A stretch of DNA of 64,000 nt from Ctena decussata. Lineage: Eukaryota; Mollusca; Bivalvia; Lucinida; Lucinidae. The notes under the pieces were generated by a model that was not told where the DNA came from, ran no database searches, and saw only the letters and a list, made by a program, of their open reading frames with translations. Each line of letters begins with the position of its first letter. The first letter of the stretch is position 1. Where the stretch lies: contig OZ022500.1 of NCBI GenBank assembly GCA_963989385.1, positions 108,603,842 to 108,667,841 on the forward strand, in the 5' to 3' direction. Position numbers and translations under genes: made by a program. Of the stretch, positions 20,976 through 32,699 are shown piece by piece.

Positions 20976-22562
20976 GTTATGTTTTTGTTTTTGCATTGCT
21001 ATTTCCCGTTTAATGCAAACTTTGAATGATCATTGCCCTTTTGCAATACTTTGTTAGACAAGAGTTCGGTAGAGGGCAAAACTGCTTTTTTCTATTGAAT
21101 CTAAAGAACATTTGAAGAAGACAAAGTCCTTCTAAAACCGCTGGACCCTTTTGAAATCGGGAAGAAAATCTAGGAATCAGCATAACAATATTTTTATTTT
21201 ACTTTATTTATTTATATATTTCAATATGTAAGACCTTTTAATTCAAAACGAACGTAGCGCGATATTTTACCATGCAGCACCGTGTGGTTTGATGACGTGT
21301 TTAACGTTAATCGCAGGACCGTTAAATGTAATTGAGCGGGGCTATAAACATCAACCTCAACATCATGGTATTTAAGCTAGACACTTCATATTTTGTATAC
21401 AGATAGGCAATATAGTTTTGCATTGTGTATTTGACAGGCAAGGGTTATTGCACTTTTTCATCCTTAATTTATCTAGTTATCTTTCTTGTCATATTTAGAA
21501 CATGGAAAATTAGTGTTACAGTGATCCCTGCAAATATGCAAGGTACGCTGTTCAAACTTAGTGGACATATGAGTAAGGTTTTGTTGCAATGTATGACTGA
21601 GAAACAGGGTCTTGGTTTTTTATTCTTTCCTTTGCTCATTTTCTGGCTAGCTGGATTTAATATGTATTGTTCTTTTTACATGACAATGCATTGGTAAAAC
21701 GGCGCAGCAGCGGCGCTTTACTCAGATCCTCGGACAGTTCTAGTTTCAAGACGGCTTAACAACCTGATCACATATTAATTTATCACAGCCTTGATTCTTT
21801 AAACGCTTTTAAAGTTAATTATTGACATATTATGCTCAGCCATCAGGAGAAAATGCATAGTCACATGCAACTTTGGAAGCTTTTAATGACAACATTAAAG
21901 CTCAGAAGTGTTTTACTTAAAGGGCATCCATTTTATTCTCGTCTGGTGAGCGACATGGGATACAGTACATCAAACGTTGTCGGCAGCCACACAAATCTAC
22001 GCATAAGAGTGCATAATTCCTGGAATGCAATATGTTGCAATATGGACAATAAAACCACTAATCAACGGGCTTAACCATTTTAGCTTTGGTTTAAAGGGGT
22101 TACAACCAACTTTGCACACATTATTGTGAACGTTTATTCTATGGTTCATCAACATTTTATGTGGTTATTTCTACAGTGTTTTATCTTTCATTTCGAGCCA
22201 AACAAAGCGATGTGTTAAGGAAGCTGTAAGACAGGTATTCTGGTTTGAAGCGACATTATCGCAATATTTTTACCTTTGCTTGGTGTCCGAAAGCAAGGTC
22301 AAACTTATAACAAATACGAAATTCTCGCTTTGGAGTTGGGGTGTAAATTATTACATAAAATAGAAGACGCGTTATTCGGAAGACATTTTGCTAATGAGAA
22401 AACCCTATCACATGCTTATTTGGTCCTGAAAAATGGCTTACATTAAGTGCTGTCTGGCTATAACATGGTGAAATGTACTGCAAAGCAAAGGCCGTTATAT
22501 TAGAGACTTTGTCCTTGAACTGTGTTGTTTCTCTTGGTTCTAGACTGATGTACTAACTGGGC
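20976..22562. other. Unassigned sequence
   Basis: No repeat recognised. Two plus-strand frames, 21425-21697 (90 codons, hydrophobic stretches) and 21832-22074 (80 codons), have no recognised family, and no flanking splice or promoter signal picks them out; probably chance. Confidence 0.4.
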
Positions 22563-22638
22563 CCTTGAATCAACCTTGAATCAACCTTGATTCAACGTCA
22601 TGACTTTGAATCAATGTTGATTCAAGGTTGATTAAAGG
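22563..22638. repeat. Hairpin of CTTGAATCAA units
   Basis: 22563-22595 pairs with 22606-22638 with three mismatches around a 10-nt loop; each arm is built from repeats of TTGAATCAACC. Related in motif to 29549-30010. Confidence 0.8.
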
Positions 22639-23157
22639 TAGATCTTTACTTTGCTTTAATCCCTTTGATAAGTATCCAGCCATGACTGATTTAAGTTAGA
22701 GTGAACCAACAATACATACGCAATACGTTTACAATACATACGAAACAAAACAACGAAAAACAAAGCAACTTTTCTCTATCCACCCACCCCAGCCCTCATC
22801 AAGTTGATCACAAGGTTATCTAGATCGTTCATTATTACAGAGAAAAATAGACTGCCCCCAACAACCAGTTCCTCACTTTCACTTTTTCAAAGATTTGTTG
22901 TTTGCAAGTTGATCTTTAAACTGGAGTAAAGGTTACCAAATCTCAACCAAATCTTTGGCTTGTCCCGGGACAAGAAATTGTCAGGCCGACCCTGATTGAA
23001 AAAGCCGACAACAGCGAAATCAGAATTAAAACTAATTTGTCACCTCCTCCTCCACTCCCCCCCCCTCCTCCAAATCCCCCTCACCTTTGTCGGGGAAGCA
23101 ATATTAGGATTTAACAAATATAACAATAAAGGCACCACAGCAAACATAACGGAACAT

Positions 23158-23237
23158 ACCCAGCGGGCACATGGCGTCTCTGCGACGTCGATGCGACGTT
23201 AGGACGTAAAATCTCTACGTCATGTGCCCGCCGGGTT
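23158..23237. repeat. Hairpin with CCCAGCGGGCACATG ends
   Basis: ACCCAGCGGGCACATGGCGT is mirrored by ACGTCATGTGCCCGCCGGGT; the tip is rich in CGACGT. MITE-like fragment. Confidence 0.7.
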
Positions 23238-23926
23238 AGCAAATTTATACAAAATATACGAAAACACCAGAACCACCGGCTTGGAACGGTCAGAAACATC
23301 AATAGAGTTTAAATCATGAGGTCGTTATTTTTTGTGCTGTATTCTAAGCTCAATAAAAGTTAAGAATAAAATAGTTTATTTTTTGTTCTCCATAAATCCA
23401 TTGTTATCACTACTCATAAGTTCCGCATAGGCTTTGTCGCAACATATGGTTAAATAGAGGAATAATAGAATAATATCCTAAAATTGTTATTAACAGTCCA
23501 GATTATCTTGTGCTCAGATGCATGAAAACTAAATATAAATATACTCATCAACTCATACAATTAAATTCCTCATTCCAACCAAATGGGAAAAGATGAGAAA
23601 CACCACGCGACAGCATTGCATGCTAGGCGAGACAAGTGGAAGACAAAGTGGACACATTCAACCTATTCGTCACCAAGCCTAGCGGTCCACAAAGTATCCT
23701 TTTAAAAGTAAGAGGACAGACATGCGTCTTCACGACAGTTCTATGACAATTCAACGGCAGAGATCCAACGACCATCAACAAAAGCATAACCAACACTTGT
23801 CGAAGACTGTCAGAAAAACAAATTTTATCAATAAATAAAACACGGAGGATTTCCAAAACAGAAGAAACGCCTTGGCCGGTCAGTAAAATACTTGAGGGTT
23901 GGGGGAGCGAGCTTAACCCTTTTAAG
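23238..23926. other. Unassigned, with family B end fragments
   Basis: Two short family B ends (GGCTTGGAACGGTCAG at about 23278 and CGCCTTGGCCGGTCAGTAA at about 23868) flank AT-rich sequence. No gene. Confidence 0.45.
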
Positions 23927-24142
23927 ACCGGATACCCGTTTTGGGGACATTATGCAAACAGTGCAGACCCAGTTCAGACGCCGCAAAAAGTGGCGTCTGA
24001 TCAGGGCCTACATTGTTTGCTTGCAGGAATTTCTATGCAAAGTACAATAAAAGTGAAAATATTCACCAGAAACCCCTAAAACTACAAATGGGATTATCTG
24101 CATGATAAGAATGGACAAGTCCACTGGTCAAAAAAGGGTTAA
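23927..24142. repeat. Family D dispersed repeat, copy 1
   Basis: Core AAACAGTGCAGACCC, then GTCTGATCAGGGCCTAC and TTGTTTGC, then ACCAGAAACCCC and GGACAAGTCCA. Related copies are at 41823-42030 and 54056-54180, with a weaker one at 42120-42300. Confidence 0.7.
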
Positions 24143-24551
24143 AGTAGTTTTGATGCCTCTATCGTCGCCCAAGATTCTGCCAGGGTTCAGCAGAACACTT
24201 TCTACCTTTAAACTTAAATATGCTTAACGTAATTTTGTGTGTGGACATTGAAATTTTACATATGCCTTAACCTTTCTTGGTGAATAAAAAGTTATTTCAT
24301 GAAATAATAAAAATAGATAATAACAATAAATACAATGTTTTCCAAAAAAAATCAGATTTTAATTAAATGTTACTTAGCAAAGAAGAAGGTAGAGATTTTT
24401 ATCGACCTAGTGTGTGCTTGGGTGTATATGTGAAAAGTTAATTCCGAATGTTCGTTTTCCTAGTTTGAAAAACGGGACATTTTATGCTATGGCGCTTGCG
24501 TCCGTCTGTTATAAAACTTTCGTTTCCTGATAATCCTCCTCTTGCAGTGTA

Positions 24552-24656
24552 CATCCGATCGAGATGATAATTGGTTTATAGTGGGACTACGAGGTGGACC
24601 AGCGCATCCGATCGAGATGATAATTGGTTTAATTAGGACTACGAGGTGGACCAGAG
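24552..24656. repeat. 53-bp direct duplication
   Basis: CATCCGATCGAGATGATAAT starts at 24552 and again at 24605; both copies run through GGACTACGAGGTGGACCAG. Confidence 0.9.
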
Positions 24657-24905
24657 CATATTGTTTCCAGGCTACGCTGGGGTGGTCGGGTGGTGCGATG
24701 GTGCTCTCTGTAACTTCCTGAGCCGGGGCGTCCTACTGATTTGGAAGGTCGTAGGGCAAGGGCCTACTGTGCTTGCAGTAGGTGCGGGTGGGGGTTGTTT
24801 GGACATTTTTTCTCTCGTCTTTCATTTCTCCTCTTGCTCCCTCTCTGGGAGACGGCCCGATATAGACTGAAATACTGTCTCAAAGGGCCATTAAACCCAA
24901 AACAA
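24657..24905 (+). repeat. Family C SINE-like repeat, copy 2
   Basis: Holds the family C blocks in order: GGTGGTGCGATGGTGCT, GGGGCGTCCTACTGATTTGG, CTTGCAGTAGGTGCGGG, TTTTCTCTCGTC, GGGAGACGGCCCGATAT, CTGAAATACTGTCTC and a tail of CCCAAAACAATTAATTAATC. The open frames across it are repeat sequence. Confidence 0.8.
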
Positions 24906-25142
24906 TTAATTAATCAATCCAGGCTACGCCTAGTGATTTTAAGCGGAGTTAGAACCGCTAACTTAGTTTTTAGCATGTTCGTTTCCGGATAAGCCCTCCT
25001 ACAGTTTTCATTCAATGATGTTGAAACTTTGTAGATAGTAAGACTAGGATGTAAAGTAGATCATATTTTTTGGAGGTAACGCTCCGATGATTTAAGTAGA
25101 GTTACAGCCATTTGAAAACTTGACAATCACTAAAGGTGATGA

Positions 25143-26805
25143 ATGCCCCCGCCATATGCCTCACTAGATGAGTTATATGTTAAGACATATTTTTGTGAAG
25201 TTACATAAAAATCTGTCAAGAAATAAAGGTGCTAGAGGTGACTGAGTTTTTCTAAAAAACCAACTGTGACCTTGACCTTGGGACTACAACCCTGAAAGGT
25301 TAACTTGTCCAAGATATTGTCATACTTAATATTTGTGTGAAGTTATATCAAAATCAGTTAATAAATAAAGGTGCTAGAACCATGACAAAGATTTACATGT
25401 TCCTATAATAGCATCTGTGACATTGACCTGGGACCTACAATGCTGATACGCAAATTTGTCCCAGATATTGTCATGCTTAATATTTGTGTCAAGTTATGCC
25501 AAAATCATTCCAGAGGGATGACAACGTATTTTCTAAAAATAGCAAATGTGACCTTGACCTTGACCCTAAAATTCTGGATCATGAACTTGTCCAAGATATT
25601 GTCACATTAAACATTTGGGTGAAGTTACATCAAACTTGTCAATAAATAAAGGATATAGAGAGATGATAAAGTTTTTTTCTAAAAATAGCAACTGTGACCT
25701 TGACCTTGGACCTGCGGTGCTGAAACGGTAATTTATTCAAGATATTGTAATACTTAACATCTATGTGAAGTTACATCAAAAAACGATCTAAAAATAAAAG
25801 CGCTGGAGCGATACCCTAGTTTTTCTGAAAATAGCAACTGTGACCTTGACCTTGGTCCTACCAACCTGAGGTATTGTCATACCCAATAAATGTGTGATGT
25901 AATACCAAAATCGGTTAATAAATGAGGCCGCTAGAGCGAGGATAATAGGGGAGCTTGTATATAAGCTATGGAAATGTGGTCAAAATATGTATGTTATTCA
26001 AGGGTAGATAATTCTGTAATAAAGACCTGACTCAAAGTTCTATTTCCTTTATGCACATGTTTAATGCATGTCTGAACTGTGTTGCAGGTTTCAAATCACT
26101 ACATCAAATACTATTGGAGGAGTTGCAGAGACAAGTACAGTACTACAAAGTGTGAAATATGGTCAAAATATGTATGTCATTCAAGGGGATGTAATTCTGC
26201 CATAATGATCTAGATCAAAGTTCTGTTTCCTTTATGCACATATCTGATGCATGTCTGAACTGTGTTACAAGTTTCAACTTCCTGCATTAAATACTGTAGA
26301 AGGAGTTGTGGAGACACAAACAGTACTACAAATGTGAAATATGGTCAAAATATTTACGTTATTCAAGGGGACATAATTCTGCAATTAAGATCTTAATCAA
26401 AGTTATCTTAATCAAAGTTCTGTTTCTTTTATGCACATGTTCAATGCATGTCGGAACTGTGTTGCAAGTTTCAACTCCCTACATCAAATATTGTAGGAGG
26501 AGTTGTGGAGACAAGAACAGTACTCAAATGTGAAATATGGTCAAAATATGTATATTATTCAAGGGGACATAATTCTGCAATTCAGATCTTAATCAAAGTT
26601 CTGTTTCCTTTATGCACATGTTCAATGCATGTCTGAACTGCGTTGCAAGTTTCAACTTCCTGCATCAAATACTGTAGGAGGAGTTGCGGAGACGAGAACA
26701 GTACAATAAAGTGTGACGGACGGACGGACGTATTTACGGACGGACGGACGTACGGACGGACAAGGGCAAAACTATATGCACCTTCCCACTTCGTGGCGGG
26801 GGCAT
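25143..26805. repeat. Composite element with perfect 12-bp TIR and two internal tandem arrays
   Basis: ATGCCCCCGCCA at 25143-25154 is inverted at 26794-26805. The first half holds about six diverged 140-150-bp units built round TGTGACCTTGACCTTG and CCAAGATATTGTCATA. The second half, from about 25975, holds four units of about 180 bp built round GTGAAATATGGTCAAAATATG and GGAGGAGTTG. The right end is a GGAC-rich run. Short frames here are repeat-derived. Confidence 0.85.
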
Positions 26806-27880
26806 AAAAATAGATTACGGCTGTTTTTTATGGTAATTCTTGTGCATTTCATAACTAGGTTACTCTTTGGAATATCGTGATAATACTGGATCGCAATGTT
26901 AATGAGGTTGAGACAGTGTGTCTCTAGAATGGCCATTCTTGACAGTAAGGTGTATTAGGTTTAGAGGTTATGTAATATTTAAGAATAATTGCTCCTTCTG
27001 CCTTATTTTTGGAATTATGCCCGAGGTACTGACCTGGACTGAAACTCACTCAAAACACGGCCGTACATTGCCCCGCTTGCTTGACCTGGGAGAAAGACGC
27101 TGCAGACTTAAATGTTTACTCTGAATTAAATGACCCAAGAGTGACGCAAATGGAGCACTAGTATACTGCCAAGAAAACAGTTTAAAAACACTATTTACCA
27201 TGTCATGTCTTTTTATTTAATCGTACAACTGTAATGATACCACAGGATGCCATCAACAGTTCTCCAATACTCTGCATGCAAACTAGCAAAATCCATTAAT
27301 TTTTGACAACTTCATTAGCGTAGCAAGTGCCGCCAGTTTAACACTATTTAGCTTTTAACCTCTCACATTTTATGTGTGTTTTGTTGGTACAAGAAACTAC
27401 TGATCTTGTGTCATGAGACATTATTTAATTTGCACTCCTTTGCAATCAAATAAATTGAATGAACTTCACCAAGATCTATGACGTAGCAAAACCTATCCTA
27501 TACAATTTAATCAAGGCTATTATGCTCACTTTCGCTTCATTTGTTTTATGCAGACAAAGCAACTGCTGGACAAAACTATAATCTACAGCTAAAATATAAC
27601 TAGTATAACTTAAACTATAATATTCCTCTGTCAAACACTGACTATGAAGATTCTTACAATTTATTCATATGGCTAGTGGTGTAGGGAAGTATCAACTTTG
27701 GGAGGCGTGGGTTGCGAGATAGGGGCAGACACTTGGTCAACTAAATCATGGAGGGGGGCAACCCTATTTTCACGGAAGCGGGAATCAGAAATTATCTAAG
27801 GCCTGACACAACCTCCCTCTTCCTACGCCTGTGACAAAGTTGGAACATCTTGACTCTGATAGATAAAAAAACGACTTCTC
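26806..27880. other. Unassigned sequence
   Basis: No gene or clear repeat recognised. Confidence 0.4.
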
Positions 27881-28644
27881 TTTAAGATTTTTATTTTATT
27901 TCACTGCAGCTAGTGTTGTGCCGTGTGGCGGCCGTAAAACGTCTCCCCGTACATCAAACACAGTGCAGATTACATTTCATTTTCGTCCTTTGAGGTCAGA
28001 GGATACGATCTGAGAAATCTAAAATTTTAGATTGGTTTAGACTCCTATTTTAGATCATTGTCGTTTTAATTAGTTGGACCCTTTTTGATACTAATCAGTC
28101 TTTAAATCGACTGCCCAATTAAAATTAAAAAATTACAGTATGCTTTTCACTGGTTTCGTCACCAGATATTGTAAGGGTCACTGATGAGGCATTATTTGCC
28201 GAAACTACGTAGTCTAGCCCATGTTCCCCTTGAATGTGTTCTCTGCTCTTGTAGGAACTCTTTAAGATTTTTATTTTACTTCACTGCAGCTGGTGCTGTG
28301 CCTTGTTGCGGCCATAAAACGTCTCTCCATACATATACCATAATGCAGATTATATTTTATTTTCGTCCTTTGAGGTCAGAAGATTTGTTCTGAGAAATCT
28401 AAAATTTTAGATTGGTTTAGATTGGTTTAGACAGTGTTATTCTAGATCATCGTCTTATTAATTAGTTAGACCATTTTTGATAATAATCAGTCTGTGAATC
28501 GACTGCTCAATTAAAATACAGGAAATTACAGTATGCTATACACTGGTTTTGTCACCAGATTTTGTCAGGGTCACTGATGAGACCTTATTAGCCGAAACTA
28601 CGTAGTCTGGCCCATGAATGTATTCTCTGCTCTTGAAGAAATTC
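27881..28644. repeat. Tandem duplication, about 380-bp unit, two copies
   Basis: TTTAAGATTTTTATTTTA starts at 27881 and 28261, and a third start is seen at 28645. Both copies share CACTGCAGCT, TCCTTTGAGGTCAGA, AATCTAAAATTTTAGATTGG, TTTTGTCACCAGAT and GCCGAAACTACGTAGTC. Function unknown. Confidence 0.85.
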
Positions 28645-28649
28645 TTTAA

Positions 28650-29316
28650 GAGTTTTATTCTCTTTATCTTGCATATTATGAGAGACTTCCGTTAGTAGTA
28701 ACAGACAGACATTCTAATCGTCAAACTCTACTAGGGAGGCTCCGTTCATTTCAACATACTTCTGGTGAATATACGCATTCAAAATCAGCATGGTTACGAG
28801 TCGTTGTCAGCTTTAGAACCAAAAAAGGGGTTTAAAGACTACATTATTTTTCTTCTTATTTTTTCAGTGGTACAAATACAGAAGGGGTTGGCCGATTCAG
28901 TAAAATGAGCCTTTTATTCCAAAAGTCTTAATATGCTTGAATTTTAATTATAGCACTCCACAGTACTTGGGCAATCCTTTACGTTTCTCTATATTTTCAT
29001 ATTTCATTTTATCGTCGAAACCATAGATGGTAATGCTAAAACAAAGGTAGATTAGGCAAAATGAAATGGTTCAGATAACCCAAGTGTCCGTTTCCTTTAG
29101 CCACTACCCTAATCTTTTTCCAAAATAATATTGAAAGCTTAAGAAATAATAATAATAATAATATGAAATAGGTGTTACCTAAATGCGTGCAAAAGCAGGT
29201 TATTTTTCTTTTCCAAAGCTGAGGGTATATAGGAGGTTCTAGGGATTTCCATTATGACGTAAATCTGGCGCATGCCCACAGAGCTGGCCGTCAATTCATC
29301 GGCCAGTACTATGTTT
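28650..29316. other. Unassigned sequence
   Basis: AT-rich with an AAT run near 29146-29163. Nothing else recognised. Confidence 0.4.
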
Positions 29317-29468
29317 CACAGTGCACAGGCGCTTGAAGTTTTATGCTAATGATGCCGCTAAACATCCAGGCTATGAGTCATTTTGACGAAATGACCTATA
29401 GACTGCGTCAAGTGTAAAGGGTTTTGAGGGTTTTTTGAGCATAGAACTTCAAGCGCCTGTGCACAGTG
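29317..29468. repeat. Nested hairpin with 31-bp arms
   Basis: 29317-29347 pairs with 29438-29468 with two mismatches (core GTGCACAGGCGCTTGAAGTT). In the 90-nt loop a second hairpin forms from GTCATTTTGACGAAATGAC. Confidence 0.85.
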
Positions 29469-29548
29469 TAAAAAGGCAAATTTTTATTATGCAAAACTCA
29501 GTTTTTCAGTGTTAGTAAATCGTTGTTTTCGAAAAAATAATGTGTGCC

Positions 29549-30010
29549 CGATTTGTAGGCTCCCAGAATGGAATTTCATGCATACACAGAGGTACATACC
29601 ATGTCTAAACACAACTTTTATTCAATGTTTTATGTCCGATGTGTAGGCCCCCAGAATGGGAGTGTCATCTTACAAAGAGTACATATCCTGCAGGAACACA
29701 ACGGTAATTCAACGTTGTGTTCCCGATGTGTAGGCTCCTAGAATGGAAGTGTCATGCATGCAAAGAGATAATTATCCTGTAGGCACACGTTGATTCAACG
29801 TTGAGTGTCCGATGCATGGGATGTCATCTTTCAAAGGGTACATATCCAGCTGACACACAACGTTGATTAAATGTTGTAGGTCCGATTTGCAGGCTCCCAG
29901 AATCGGGACGTCATGCATATAAAGGGGTACCCTGCAGGCACACAAACGTTGAATCAGTGTTTAATCAACGTCGTTCAACGTCGATAGCCCGATGTGTAGG
30001 CTTCTGGAAA
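29549..30010. repeat. Tandem array of 87-bp units
   Basis: CGATNTGTAGGC begins units at 29549, 29637, 29724, 29810, 29883 and 29990. Each carries TCCCAGAATGG, a GTCATGCAT-type string and an ACGTTGATTCAACGTTG inverted motif. Confidence 0.8.
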
Positions 30011-30819
30011 TCCAAGAATGTTTCGTCAAACAGATTGTCAAATCGGGCCACAAGTTTTATGAAAAGTCCTTAGATGATGGTGCGTTGCCCGCGTTGTCTT
30101 ATGACGTCATCATGTCGTGACACACTTCAAAATGCTGTGTTTGTAAACATACTTTGACGATGCCAACGGGAAAGTGAAGCAAGTTTTTTAAAGGAAAAGA
30201 TGCACCAAGCTTTAGATAATTTACAACTCCTGGATGACATTTGAATGGCTAAAGGTTCTTACTCTGCATGGAATTCATTGCACATCGAGGTATTTGGTTC
30301 TATTCACGAATTTCCGTGTCCTTAGTGTTCTACATCGACCATGTTGTCTTTAAAATAGCCGCTTTTCGAAATATCTTGAATATCAAGGTCAATTCTAATA
30401 GATGGCGGCCATCATATCCAATCGAATCGACGCTCGAGATTAATGGCATGTGATTTATGACGTAGTGTCCCTTATTGTTTGTTAATTTATACTTTTGCTG
30501 ATACACAGCTAAATCAGTTACCGTTTACTTATTTGGACTTCTAAGTTGGATTGACCGCCTTTAAAACTAAAACAAAAAGAAATAGATGTTGAAGAAAACT
30601 TTTTTTGGTCACTCTCTCAGAAGCGGGACTTCGTCAAGGAAGAGCATGTGATCGAGGATGGCTCTCGGCTCAGTGTTACTTTGCATTACAGAAACGGGAC
30701 AAATCCAATGTAAACAGCCTAAGAGCGCAGCCATATTTGTCTAAAAGTTTTAAGCTGGAAGGTGTTGGATTTGCTCTTTGTGGAAGTAGCTTTTTTTAAT
30801 GATGCATGTTATCTATAGG
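30011..30819. other. Unassigned sequence
   Basis: Short frames at 30268-30453 and 30605-30799 have no recognised domains. Confidence 0.4.
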
Positions 30820-30894
30820 CGTGCAGCAGCACGGACGCGCTTCGCGCGTCCGCGCGCGCGCGTGAGCTTCGCTCACGCTCGTTGCTTTTGCACG
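30820..30894. repeat. GC-rich double hairpin inside an outer stem
   Basis: GGACGCGC-TTC-GCGCGTCC at 30833-30851 and GCGTGAGC-TTC-GCTCACGC at 30860-30878 are two perfect 8-bp stems with identical TTC loops, separated by CG repeats. CGTGCA at 30820-30825 pairs with TGCACG at 30889-30894. Very GC-rich against an AT-rich background. Confidence 0.85.
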
Positions 30895-31410
30895 TATTAA
30901 TAATAATAATAATTATAAACCCAATTAAACCTTACTAAAATTAACATTCCTGATTATTCTGCAGTATCCCGCTATGTTTAATTGAAAGGGAGATAATTTT
31001 CAAGAGAGACATTTTTAAACCTATTTTGCGAGAATCAGTTGCATCAAGTGATGTTACTTCGATGATTTAGTCGGTGCCTAAGCAGCAAGAAAGTAACTGC
31101 TAAATAGCACAAACTTCTGAACATGCGCAAAACTAGCTTATTGTGGTTACCGTAGAAAATTTACTGGAAATCATTTCGAGGAATACTCTACTGATGACCA
31201 ATTGTTTACCTATTTCAGTCCGATGTCTCGCATTTTTCATAATAATGGAAATGTTTAAAGGAGTACTGAAACTCTGTCTGTAGAATTCCGGTCGGATAAA
31301 AATGAGTTGAATATCAGAACAGCCTCCTATGAGACAGACAGCACATATGTCGATGTCCCAACCTTAACTCTAGATTCCAAGGCGTATACCTATAACTTCT
31401 GACTGTCAGA
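30895..31410. other. Unassigned sequence
   Basis: Opens with an AAT run; nothing else recognised. Confidence 0.35.
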
Positions 31411-31600
31411 AGCCCCGGTACTTCAGTAGGTTAAGCGATAGCCCGCAAAGCTAGGGGTCAGGGTTCGAATCCAGCAGAAGGCTGAATTTTTTAACCCTTA
31501 ACTGGGTTCTATTGCACTCGGCCTTCCAACTGCTCCATATGACTGAACTACGGTTGAAAGGGCTCTAAAACCGCAAGTCATCCGTTCATCTTACCCTGAG
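31411..31600 (+). repeat. tRNA-derived SINE (CCGGTAGTTCAG type), copy 2
   Basis: Box A-like GGTACTTCAGTAGGTTAAGCG and intact box B GGTTCGAATCC (31462-31472), then the shared body (GGCCTTCCAACTG, TATGACTGAA, AGTCATCCGTTCATC). Confidence 0.8.
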
Positions 31601-31694
31601 ATTTTGTAAGTACAGTTTGCCTTTATAATTTGATGGTAGAAATCAAAGGTAGATATGTTTTTGATTCATAATCGATTCTTGTTTCCTCGATTTT

Positions 31695-31977
31695 TTACTA
31701 GACTTCTTTGCTGACCGTTCCAAGGCGGTAATTCTGTTGTGGATCCTTGGTTTTATACTGTGCTATCTCCGCTTTTCTATGTCACTGTTTTGCTGTCCAA
31801 TCTTCCTTTTGTTTTGTTTAAAAATAAAATACTATTAGATGAAAATAGATGTTGATACTGTTTTGATGAGTGTAGCTGAATGATCACCTGTTTGGGAAAA
31901 CGCTGCTCATTCGGTTAACCGTGCGTGTCTTTCGTGTTCTTGCGTCATTTAGTGTGTGTGTGTGTGTGTGTGGGTGT

Positions 31978-32014
<37 letters not shown>

Positions 32015-32095
32015 TCTTTCCCTGTTGGTTTTAAGAGCGGGATATGGGATTTGATTGGATGTGTTAATTCCTGATCATTGCCTATCTTTTTACTT
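31695..32095 (-). repeat. Family B dispersed repeat, older full-length copy
   Basis: Runs on the minus strand from GCTGACCGTTCCAAGGCGG through AACGCTGCTCATTCGG to CTGATCATTGCCTATC. A TG microsatellite has expanded inside it at 31951-32012. Confidence 0.75.
31951..32012. repeat. TG dinucleotide microsatellite
   Basis: About 62 bp of TG with two GG interruptions. Confidence 0.95.
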
Positions 32096-32699
32096 TGAAA
32101 CATAAAGTTAACCAAGATATCGATACGTATTATTCATCATTCTTTAAAGAGAACTTTTTTCACATTCATTGTCACCGCACTCCCTTTTGTGAGGGAAACA
32201 CGTACAGAGGAAGCGACTACTGCGTAAGTCATGACTTAATTGTAAAAATAACGACAACGCAATGGATATAAAGGAATGCATCTGATATCAAAGGATTTAC
32301 GAGTTTTTTGGCCACGTTCACGTCGCATTTAATCACTGTCTGTGGTTTAAACAACGAGTTATCACATGTACCATATTTCAAAAGAAATCGTGTTCAGAGA
32401 TTAGCTGAGATTTTAAAGCGACGTGAAATTGACCTAAGAAATACATGGTCAAATCAACTAACCCCTTTTTCTTTCTTTGCTGTAGTGGAACAGGGGTTAT
32501 AAACAGACTCGACATAACGTCTCTGGCGTTGGCAATGCACAACAAGGGCTTCGCAAGCGGCGCATAATACGTCCGTTTAAATGTCAAAAAGGAGTTACAG
32601 AATGAACAAGACTGTTTACAAAAGGATAGACAGACAGACAAACAGAGGCAACCACTCTATAATAAATGAATTCAACATTATTTAAATATACTGTTAGTA
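32096..32699. other. Unassigned sequence
   Basis: No gene recognised; the frames at 32308-32502 and 32378-32641 lie opposite each other and have no domains. CGCATAATACGTCC near 32561 may be the left end of the next element. Confidence 0.35.

Noticed and set aside
24646..24992. Two overlapping plus-strand frames
   Set aside because: Both are translations of the family C repeat.
29549..30010. Regular repeats and spacers suggesting a CRISPR-like array
   Set aside because: Units are contiguous, diverged and without unique spacers; the genome is animal, so this is an ordinary minisatellite.
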